Below are positions 1 to 4,313 of a stretch of 6,608 bases of DNA, piece after piece (positions within the stretch are counted from its first letter, which is position 1; the number at the start of each line of letters is the position of its first letter). Position numbers and translations under genes: made by a program. Source of the DNA: Actinomycetota bacterium (GTDB lineage Bacteria > Actinomycetota > Acidimicrobiia > Acidimicrobiales > BP-101); contig JAUTXA010000201.1 in assembly GCA_030838265.1 (NCBI GenBank), positions 1 through 6,608 of the forward strand, written 5' to 3'. The notes under the pieces were generated by a model that worked only from the letters and a program-made list of their open reading frames with translations, did not search any database and had not been told where the DNA came from.

Positions 1-1026
1 GGCCGGGCCGTGGGGGATGCCGCGCGGATGCAGGGTGATGGCGCCCTCTTCGATCCCGCGCCGGCTGAAGAAGTTGCCTGACACGTAGTAGAGGAGCTCG
101 TCGGAGTCGAGGTTGGCGTGGTTGTAGGGCGCGGTGATCACGTCGGCCCCGTCGTCGAGGCGGCGGGGGCAGAACGAGCACACCACCGCGCCATCGATCT
201 CGAAGGTCTGATGGACGGGCGGGGGCTGGTGCTGGCGACCGGAGATGGGCTCGAAGTCGTGGATGGAGAAGGCGTAGGGGTAGAGGTGCCCGTCCCACCC
301 CACCACGTCGAGGGGATCGTGGTCGAGGGTGTAGACGGCGGTGCGATCGGCCACCCGCACCCACACGTCAAAGGCGCCCCGCTCGTCGTGGCTGACCAGC
401 TCGGTGGGCCGGCGGAAGTCGCGCTCCCAATAGGGGGCGTGCTCGAGGAGCTGGCCCTCGTTGCTCTGGTAGCGCTTCGGCAGCCGGATCGAGCCGGGGG
501 TCTCGATGACGAGGTGCTCGTTGCCGTCGCCGGAGGGCAGCCAGCGGTGCGTCGTGCCCTTGGGCACATAGACGTAGTCGCCGGCGCGGTAGTCGAGCGC
601 GCCGAACACCGACTCGAGCCGGCCCCCGCCCACCCGCACGAAGTGGAGCTCGTCGCTGCCGCCGTTGCGGGCCAGCCGCCCGGCACCGGACCCGAACGCG
701 CTGAGCCCGATGCGGATGTCGTTGTTGACCAGGAGCCACTGCAGGCCCCCCAGCAGATCGTCGCCGGGGGCCAGCCGGCCGGCAGTCCGGAGCAGGTGGT
801 GGCGCAGCGTGGTGTCGGTGGACGGGACCGGAGCCGGCGGCACGGTGTCGACCTCGGCCACCTTGGTGACCCGGGTCGGGGCGTAGCGGTGATAGAGGAT
901 CGAGTAGCGGCCGCTGAAGCCCTCGAGGCCCACGACCTCCTCGGGATACAGCTCGCCGCTGGGCGACCGGAAGGCGACGTGGCGCTTGGCCGGGACCTCG
1001 CCCAACCGGTGGTAGCTGGGGGCCAT
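1..1026 (-). CDS. hmgA: Homogentisate 1,2-dioxygenase family protein (3' end beyond window)
   Basis: Fe(II) ring-cleaving dioxygenase that opens homogentisate to maleylacetoacetate in cytosolic tyrosine/phenylalanine breakdown. The window holds 342 codons; the C-terminus, perhaps 40-60 residues, lies off the left edge. Visible: an N-terminal cupin-like half with RNGGSDELHFVRVGGG (residues 120-135) and YRAGDYVYVPKGTTHRW (146-162), then a second half with PYNHANLDSDE (300-310) and HPRGIPHGP (333-341). By hand comparison with the human enzyme (Fe ligands His335, Glu341, His371), H303 and H339 keep the same 36-residue spacing, and D309 or E310 would be the acidic ligand; H266 may match the catalytic His292. 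The ATG at 1026 is chosen because the family-like N-terminus begins there; no SD precedes it, so the message may be leaderless. It is divergent from the nuo operon and probably functionally unrelated. A related cupin dioxygenase of different substrate cannot be excluded. Confidence 0.85.
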   Translation of the reverse strand, partial: MAPSYHRLGEVPAKRHVAFRSPSGELYPEEVVGLEGFSGRYSILYHRYAPTRVTKVAEVDTVPPAPVPSTDTTLRHHLLRTAGRLAPGDDLLGGLQWLLVNNDIRIGLSAFGSGAGRLARNGGSDELHFVRVGGGRLESVFGALDYRAGDYVYVPKGTTHRWLPSGDGNEHLVIETPGSIRLPKRYQSNEGQLLEHAPYWERDFRRPTELVSHDERGAFDVWVRVADRTAVYTLDHDPLDVVGWDGHLYPYAFSIHDFEPISGRQHQPPPVHQTFEIDGAVVCSFCPRRLDDGADVITAPYNHANLDSDELLYYVSGNFFSRRGIEEGAITLHPRGIPHGPA

Positions 1027-1034
1027 ATCCGTCC

Positions 1035-1040
1035 ATGCTA
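1035..1040 (-). promoter_or_regulatory. Candidate -10 element for hmgA
   Basis: Read on the minus strand the hexamer is TAGCAT, matching the actinobacterial TANNNT -10 pattern. It ends 8 bases before the ATG at 1026, so transcription would begin at or within about 2 bases of the start codon. That fits the absence of an SD and suggests a leaderless mRNA. No convincing -35 box was identified. This is pattern evidence only. Confidence 0.35.
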
Positions 1041-1103
1041 GGACGCATCTCGACGCCTGGGGGCGTGCCTAGGCAGTGTTTGGCGGCACGTGAAGGCGGT
1101 CAC

Positions 1104-1109
1104 TAGGCT
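1104..1109 (+). promoter_or_regulatory. Candidate -10 element for the nuo operon
   Basis: TAGGCT fits TANNNT. A TTGGCG at 1080-1085 lies 18 bases upstream and could be a weak -35. Transcription would begin near 1116, only a few bases before the ATG at 1120, which has no SD. If correct, nuoA is translated from a nearly leaderless mRNA and the GTG at 1090 is not the start. Confidence 0.3.
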
Positions 1110-1119
1110 CCGCGCCGCG

Positions 1120-1485
1120 ATGTCGGGCTTCCTCCGCAGCTACCTCACCGTGCTCATCTTCATGGGGGCAGCCGTCCTCATGGTGGGTGCCATGCTCGGT
1201 GCCGGCAGCCTCCTGCGCCCCAAGCGCCCGCAGCCGCAGAAGTACATCAACTACGAGAGCGGCGTCGACCCGGTGGGCTCGGGCTTCTCCCAGAGCCACG
1301 TCCGCTACTACGTGTTCGCCCTGCTCTTCGTGATGTTCGACGTCGAGGCCGTGTTCATCTTCCCGTGGGCCGTGCGGCTCGAGGCGCTCGGCGCCTTCGG
1401 CCTCTACGAGATGCTCATTTTCATCTTCATCTTGATCCTCGGCCTCCTCTACGCCTGGCGCAAGGGAGTCCTGCGGTGGGTCTAG
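1120..1485 (+). CDS. nuoA: NADH-quinone oxidoreductase-type subunit A (NuoA)
   Basis: Small membrane subunit of complex I, equivalent to mitochondrial ND3, located at the junction of the membrane arm with the quinone chamber. The 121-residue product is the normal family length. It has three hydrophobic segments (about 9-32, 63-83 and 93-114). The family loop is clear: INYESGVDPVGSG at 43-55 (S47 where ND3 has its regulated cysteine), then FVMFDVEAVFIFPW at 70-83, with membrane acidic residues D74 and E76. The ATG at 1120 gives the usual length. An in-frame GTG at 1090 would add ten residues (MKAVTRLRAA); neither start has a good SD, so the choice is moderately sure. It is first in the operon, and its last 10 bases overlap nuoB, indicating coupled translation. 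Confidence 0.93.
   Translation: MSGFLRSYLTVLIFMGAAVLMVGAMLGAGSLLRPKRPQPQKYINYESGVDPVGSGFSQSHVRYYVFALLFVMFDVEAVFIFPWAVRLEALGAFGLYEMLIFIFILILGLLYAWRKGVLRWV
1462..1468 (+). promoter_or_regulatory. Shine-Dalgarno site fixing the nuoB GTG start
   Basis: AAGGGAG lies inside the end of nuoA, 7 bases before the GTG at 1476. It decides the nuoB start: the reading frame stays open far upstream, and the internal ATG at 1500 lacks an equally good site. Confidence 0.7.
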
Positions 1486-1991
1486 TCGAGTCGGGCAAGA
1501 TGCCGAAGCCCCTCACCACGCTGCTCAACCGGGCTCGCAAGTACAGCCTCTGGGTGTACCAGTGGGGCCTGGCCTGCTGCGCCATCGAGATGGGCGCCGC
1601 CTTCGGCTCGCCCCGCTACGACGTCATGCGCCTCGGCGTCATCCCCTTCCCTGCCGGCGCCCGTCAGGCCGACCTCGTCGTCATCTCCGGCACCGTCACC
1701 GACAAGATGGCGCCGCCCATCCGCCGCCTCTACGAGCAGATGCCCGACCCGAAGTACGTGATCTCGATGGGCAGCTGCGCCAACTGCGGCGGCCCCTACT
1801 GGGACAGCTACTCGGTCACCAAGGGGGTCGACCAGATCATTCCGGTCGACGTCTACGTGCCCGGCTGCCCGCCCCGCCCCGAGGCCCTTCTCGAGGGCAT
1901 CGTCCTGTTGCAGGAGATGATCCAGCACGAGGACATGGCCCAGCGCTGGAAGGGCGATCCCCTCGTCGTCGGTGGAGGCTCCGTTGCCTGA
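1476..1991 (+). CDS. nuoB: Complex I-type subunit B, carrier of Fe-S cluster N2 (NuoB)
   Basis: Peripheral-arm subunit (PSST/Nqo6 family) that binds the terminal [4Fe-4S] cluster N2 and passes electrons to quinone at the NuoB/NuoD interface. 171 residues, normal for the family. Ligands are visible: the tandem cysteines C34-C35 in WGLACCAIEMG, C101 in SMGSCANCGG, and C131 in VPGCPPRPE. The family core (RQADLVVISGTVTDKMAP at 63-80, IIPVDVYVPGCPP at 121-133) is intact. Odd: C104 is an extra cysteine three residues after ligand C101, where E. coli NuoB has a serine, and the next loop (GGPYWDSYS) is one residue longer than E. coli's. The GTG start overlaps nuoA by 10 bases and is supported by AAGGGAG; the end overlaps the preferred nuoC start by 8 bases. 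The alternative ATG at 1500 would remove only eight residues. Confidence 0.95.
   Translation: MGLVESGKMPKPLTTLLNRARKYSLWVYQWGLACCAIEMGAAFGSPRYDVMRLGVIPFPAGARQADLVVISGTVTDKMAPPIRRLYEQMPDPKYVISMGSCANCGGPYWDSYSVTKGVDQIIPVDVYVPGCPPRPEALLEGIVLLQEMIQHEDMAQRWKGDPLVVGGGSVA
1974..1978 (+). promoter_or_regulatory. Shine-Dalgarno site pointing to a TTG start for nuoC
   Basis: GGAGG sits 5 bases before the TTG at 1984. The competing GTG at 1972 would be read through this SD and has no good site of its own, so the rarer TTG is preferred. The SD lies inside the last codons of nuoB. Confidence 0.6.
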
Positions 1992-2853
1992 CGACGAGAC
2001 GCCGTCCACCGAGCCCGAGACCCCCGCCGAGCCGACTGAGCCCGAGGCTCCCACCGAATCGGCCGAGGCTCCGGCCGAGCCGACTGAGCCCGAGGCTCCG
2101 GCCGAATCGGCCGAGGCGCCGCCGACCGACCCCACTCCCGAACCCGAACCCACTCCCGAACCCGACCCGCTCCTCGACCCCATCCTGGCCGAGCTCCGCC
2201 AGCGGCTCGGGAACGGCATCGTCGGCTCCGAGGTGGCGGGCGGCGACATCTGGGTGCGGGTCGACCGGGCCTCATGGAAGGCGGCGGCCGAGGCCTGCCG
2301 CGACATGGGGTTCGACTACTTCTGCTTCCTCTCTGGCCTCGACTGGCTCAACAACCCGAACCTGTCGGCCGAGAAGGTCTGGGATCCCGAAGGCGGCCCC
2401 GAGGCCCTGCCCGTCCCGACGGGGGACTGGACGACCGGCGTGGCGGGAGGCGAGACCCGCTTCCAGGTCTTCGCCCGGCTGTACTCGATCACCACGCACC
2501 TCGGCATCACTTTGAAGGCCGACCTCGACGACGAGAACCCGTCTGTCGAATCGTGGACGGAGGTCTACCGCGGGGCCGACTGGCACGAGCGCGAGGCCTG
2601 GGAGATGTACGGCTTCGACTTCGTCGGCCATCCCGGCCTCCGCCACATCTACCTCCCGACCCAATTCGAGGGTTACCCGCTGCGCAAGGACTTCCCCCTT
2701 CTCGCCCGCGAAGTGAAGCCCTGGCCCGGCCTCGTCGACCTCGAGCCCATGCCGGGCGAGGACGAGCCCGCCCCGACCGGCGACGACCCCGCGGCCGATG
2801 GCGCCGAGGTGGCAGCCGAGACGGCGGAAGCCACGACGGAAGGAGGCGAGTGA
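1984..2853 (+). CDS. nuoC: Complex I-type subunit C with repeat-bearing N-terminal extension (NuoC)
   Basis: 30-kDa subunit of the peripheral arm, which packs against NuoD and helps hold the connecting module together; it carries no cofactor. 289 residues from the TTG. Residues 1-60 are a Glu/Pro/Ala/Thr-rich extension built from two 16-residue repeats (15-46) and a Pro-Glu-Thr run (50-61). The folded domain begins near LLDPILAELRQRLG. The family signature is present: DWHEREAWEMYGFDF (199-213), then RHIYLPTQFEGYPLRKDFPL (220-239). From about 251 a second acidic Ala/Glu/Asp/Gly-rich tail runs to the end. Both extensions are unusual for NuoC and look disordered. The GTG at 1972 would add four residues. 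The gene overlaps nuoB by 8 bases and is followed after one base by nuoD. Confidence 0.93.
   Translation: MPDDETPSTEPETPAEPTEPEAPTESAEAPAEPTEPEAPAESAEAPPTDPTPEPEPTPEPDPLLDPILAELRQRLGNGIVGSEVAGGDIWVRVDRASWKAAAEACRDMGFDYFCFLSGLDWLNNPNLSAEKVWDPEGGPEALPVPTGDWTTGVAGGETRFQVFARLYSITTHLGITLKADLDDENPSVESWTEVYRGADWHEREAWEMYGFDFVGHPGLRHIYLPTQFEGYPLRKDFPLLAREVKPWPGLVDLEPMPGEDEPAPTGDDPAADGAEVAAETAEATTEGGE
2026..2121 (+). repeat. Two tandem 48-base units within nuoC
   Basis: Units 2026-2073 and 2074-2121 match at 45 of 48 bases by hand alignment and each encode 16 residues of the AEPTEPEAPxESAEAP type. The three differences are C/G at the third base of codon 9, A/G at the first base of codon 10 (Thr versus Ala), and T/G at the third base of codon 15. 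A shortened related stretch (GAGCCCGAGACCCCC, 2011-2025) precedes them. The in-frame, near-identical copies suggest recent duplication by slippage. Confidence 0.9.
2131..2166 (+). repeat. Two tandem 18-base units within nuoC
   Basis: Units 2131-2148 and 2149-2166 differ at one base and encode PTPEPE then PTPEPD. They follow the 48-base repeats and complete the Pro/Glu-rich linker before the folded NuoC domain. Confidence 0.88.
2840..2846 (+). promoter_or_regulatory. Shine-Dalgarno site for nuoD
   Basis: AAGGAGG, the strongest SD in the window, lies 8 bases before the ATG at 2855 and within the last codons of nuoC. It favours that ATG over the in-frame GTG or ATG-like codons upstream near 2798. 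Confidence 0.8.
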
Positions 2854-2854
2854 G

Positions 2855-4027
2855 ATGAGCGTCACCACCGACTGGCGCCAGGCCGCCTACATCGCGGGCC
2901 AGGCCGCCGACGCCCGGGTCAACGTCGAGCTCGAGACCGAGGGCACCACCCTCAACATCGGACCCCAGCACCCGGCCACCCACGGAACGCTCCGCATCGT
3001 GGTGCGACTCGACGGCGAGCAGGTCGTCTGGGCCGAGCCGGTCATGGGCTACATGCACCGCGGCTACGAGAAGCTCACCGAGGTCCGCACCTACCCGCAG
3101 ATCACCACGCTGATCAACCGCATCGACTGGCTCGGCCACTTCGCCAACGAGGTCCCGTTCATCCTGGCTGCCGAGAAGCTCATGGGCGTCGAGGCCCCGC
3201 CCCGCGCCCAGTGGATCCGCACCATCTTCTTCGAGATGGCTCGCATCTCCAACGTGGCCCTCTTCCTCGGCGACATGGGCGTGCAGCTCGGCGCCATCAC
3301 GCCCGTCTTCTACGCCTTCCGCGACCGCGAGCACGTCCTCAACCTCATGGAGGCGGCGACCGGCGGACGCTTCCACCCCAACTACGACCGCATCGGCGGC
3401 CTCAAGGAAGACCTGCCCAAGGGATGGGTCGACGAGTGCAAGGGCGTCATGAAGCGCATGCGCGGCTTCTGTGACGAGCTCGACGACCTGCTGCTGGGCA
3501 ACGAGATCTTCCAGGCTCGGACTCGGGGCATCGGTGTCATCCCCAAGGCCGTCGGCCTCTCGTACGGCGTGTCGGGCTCGAACATCAGAGCCAGCGGCGT
3601 CGACTGGGACCTCCGCCGCGACAGCGAGTCACCGCTGGCGTGGAAGAGCTGCGACTGGAAGGTCTGGACCCACCCCGACGGCGACTCGTTCGCCCGCTAC
3701 TGGGTGCGACTCCAGGAGACGCGCGAGGCGACCAAGATCGTCGACCAGCTCCTCGACAGCCTGCCCGCCGGGCCGATCATGGCCAAGGTCCCCCGCATCA
3801 TCAAGGTGCCCGCCGGCGAGGCCTGGGAGCACACCGAGAACCCCCTCGGCGAGATGGGCTACTACGTCGTCTCCCAGGGCGGGCTCGGCCCCATCCGGGT
3901 CAAGATCCGCTCCGCCTCGTTCAACAACATCTCCATCACGCCCTGGCTCCTGCGCGGCGTCTACGTCCCCGACGTCATCACCATCCTCGCCAGCCTCTAC
4001 TTCATCCTGGGTGACATCGACCGATGA
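2855..4027 (+). CDS. nuoD: Complex I-type subunit D, 49-kDa quinone-site subunit (NuoD)
   Basis: Peripheral-arm subunit (Nqo4/49-kDa family) that, with NuoB and NuoH, forms the quinone-reduction chamber. 390 residues, normal length. Landmarks: LNIGPQHPATHGTLR (33-47), including H43, equivalent to Thermus His38; MGYMHRGYEKL (64-74); NRIDWLGHFANE (88-99); YDRIGGLKEDLP; GVSGSNIRASGVDWDLR; and the terminal GDIDR. The CxxC pairs of related NiFe-hydrogenase large subunits are absent, so this is a complex I subunit rather than a hydrogenase. Odd: the position matching Thermus Tyr87, a conserved quinone head-group contact, is W92; the H43-to-W92 spacing (49) equals His38-to-Tyr87, so no gap is needed. 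The last bases (ATGA) also open a dubious ORF across the following spacer. nuoE, nuoF and nuoG do not follow. Confidence 0.95.
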   Translation: MSVTTDWRQAAYIAGQAADARVNVELETEGTTLNIGPQHPATHGTLRIVVRLDGEQVVWAEPVMGYMHRGYEKLTEVRTYPQITTLINRIDWLGHFANEVPFILAAEKLMGVEAPPRAQWIRTIFFEMARISNVALFLGDMGVQLGAITPVFYAFRDREHVLNLMEAATGGRFHPNYDRIGGLKEDLPKGWVDECKGVMKRMRGFCDELDDLLLGNEIFQARTRGIGVIPKAVGLSYGVSGSNIRASGVDWDLRRDSESPLAWKSCDWKVWTHPDGDSFARYWVRLQETREATKIVDQLLDSLPAGPIMAKVPRIIKVPAGEAWEHTENPLGEMGYYVVSQGGLGPIRVKIRSASFNNISITPWLLRGVYVPDVITILASLYFILGDIDR

Positions 4028-4036
4028 ATCTTCGCC

Positions 4037-4073
4037 CTCACTCGGTCACTGGCGCTCCCTCCGTTCGGGTGAG
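4037..4073. repeat. Imperfect inverted repeat with CTCAC / GTGAG ends
   Basis: CTCAC (4037-4041) pairs with GTGAG (4069-4073), and two further pairs follow after one mismatch. Part of this segment resembles 4084-4105: both contain CACTCG, then GCGCTCC, then a GTTC-containing end. This suggests two diverged copies of one repeat unit. Confidence 0.45.
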
Positions 4074-4075
4074 CT

Positions 4076-4109
4076 GTCGCCGTCACTCGCTGCGCTCCGT
4101 TCCGGCGAC
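4076..4109. repeat. Inverted repeat, 7-base arms
   Basis: GTCGCCG (4076-4082) and CGGCGAC (4103-4109) are perfect reverse complements around a 20-base loop. The form resembles short palindromic intergenic elements of high-GC bacteria, but I cannot assign it to a named family. Confidence 0.6.
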
Positions 4110-4112
4110 TCC

Positions 4113-4129
4113 AGCGGCCTCCGGCCGTT
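4113..4129. repeat. Short hairpin, AGCGGCC / GGCCGTT arms
   Basis: Seven potential pairs (5 G-C, one G-T wobble, one A-T) close a 3-base loop. It immediately follows the preceding palindrome. No T-tract follows, so it is not an intrinsic terminator. Confidence 0.5.
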
Positions 4130-4194
4130 TCGCGGCGCCCTCCTGCCGGAACGGGATCGTGCGACTCAGCAGCAGGGCGGGTGGCCCGTGGGGG

Positions 4195-4219
4195 GGGACC
4201 CGCCTGGGAGGGACCCGCC
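4195..4219 (+). repeat. Direct repeat GGGACCCGCC, period 15
   Basis: Identical 10-base copies lie at 4195-4204 and 4210-4219. Both can pair with GGCGGG at 4224-4229, so two alternative RNA folds are possible with the same downstream strand. Confidence 0.65.
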
Positions 4220-4240
4220 GTCAGGCGGGAGGGTCCCAGG
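4203..4240 (+). repeat. Strong hairpin upstream of nuoH
   Basis: CCTGGGA (4203-4209) pairs with TCCCAGG (4234-4240). After a symmetric 4x4 internal loop (GGGA opposite AGGG), CCCGCC (4214-4219) pairs with GGCGGG (4224-4229) around a GTCA loop: 13 base pairs in all, nearly all G-C. It is not followed by a T run, so Rho-independent termination is unlikely. A role in mRNA processing, stability or differential expression of the upstream and downstream halves of the operon is possible. Confidence 0.65.
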
Positions 4241-4260
4241 ATGGGAGGGCCCCGGAGGGA

Positions 4261-4274
4261 CAGGACCCGTCCTG
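4261..4274. repeat. Short palindrome CAGGAC-CC-GTCCTG
   Basis: Perfect 6-base arms are separated by two bases, 39 bases before the nuoH start. It is too tight for a stable RNA loop without opening the inner pairs, so a protein-binding site or chance in GC-rich DNA are both possible. Confidence 0.4.
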
Positions 4275-4301
4275 CGGTCAGTCAGCGCCCGTCCCGAGCG
4301 C

Positions 4302-4306
4302 GGGAG
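4302..4306 (+). promoter_or_regulatory. Shine-Dalgarno site for nuoH
   Basis: GGGAG lies 7 bases before the GTG at 4314. It decides the start in a reading frame that stays open far upstream through the spacer and across nuoD. The G triplet can also pair with CCCG at 4293-4296, a weak structure that could partly hide the site. Confidence 0.65.
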
Positions 4307-4313
4307 CAAAGCA

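Larger units (their letters stand above)
1027..1119. promoter_or_regulatory. Divergent intergenic region hmgA / nuoA
   Basis: This 93-base spacer must carry the promoters for both divergent units unless nuoA starts upstream at the GTG at 1090. It contains CCTAGG (1068-1073), a 6-base palindrome, within a loose inverted repeat (GCCT near 1056, AGGC at 1071-1074) that could be an operator, though it is too short to be convincing. No tRNA, small ORF or terminator is seen. Its small size means any regulator bound here could affect both units. Confidence 0.55.
4028..4313. other. Repeat-rich spacer between nuoD and nuoH, where nuoEFG normally lie
   Basis: 286 bases without a recognisable gene inside an otherwise tightly packed operon. 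The first half (4037-4130) is a series of imperfect palindromes and two related segments sharing CACTCG, GCGCTCC and GTTC. The second half (4189-4274) is purine-rich on the plus strand, with G runs, a direct repeat of GGGACCCGCC, a long hairpin and a short palindrome. A 97-codon plus-strand ORF spans it exactly (ATGA at 4024-4027 to GTGA at 4314-4317), but its product is Arg/Ser/Pro/Gly-rich with no known domain and only about three quarters of its codons end in G or C, against more than nine tenths in the first 30 codons of nuoH. I treat it as non-coding. No T-tract terminator is seen; an internal promoter is possible but not identified. Confidence 0.75.

Noticed and set aside
118..1041. Plus-strand ORF of 307 codons opposite hmgA
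   Set aside because: It is Gly/Val/Ala/His-rich with no recognisable motif, and lies opposite a frame encoding a clear homogentisate dioxygenase family protein. It is a GC-rich shadow.
368..1048. Minus-strand ORF of 226 codons beginning at another ATG near hmgA
   Set aside because: It is Arg/Pro-rich and offset by one frame from the dioxygenase frame that holds the conserved motifs.
1482..2306. Minus-strand 274-codon ORF with Ser/Gly repeats
   Set aside because: Its repeats are only the antisense reading of the tandem repeats in nuoC, and the rest opposes conserved nuoB sequence.
2507..3376. Minus-strand 289-codon ORF opposite the nuoC/nuoD junction
   Set aside because: It has no motif and opposes two strongly conserved genes; the composition is that of a GC-rich shadow.
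2855..4027. NiFe-hydrogenase large subunit
   Set aside because: The two CxxC metal-binding pairs are absent, and the sequence ends in the complex I-type GDIDR.
4203..4240. Intrinsic transcription terminator after nuoD
   Set aside because: The stem is strong, but no T-tract follows it, and nuoH-I-J-K continue in the same direction as part of the same complex.
4028..4313. CRISPR array or degraded insertion sequence
   Set aside because: There are no regular repeat-spacer units, no transposase fragment and no terminal inverted repeats with a target duplication; the repeats are short and irregular.
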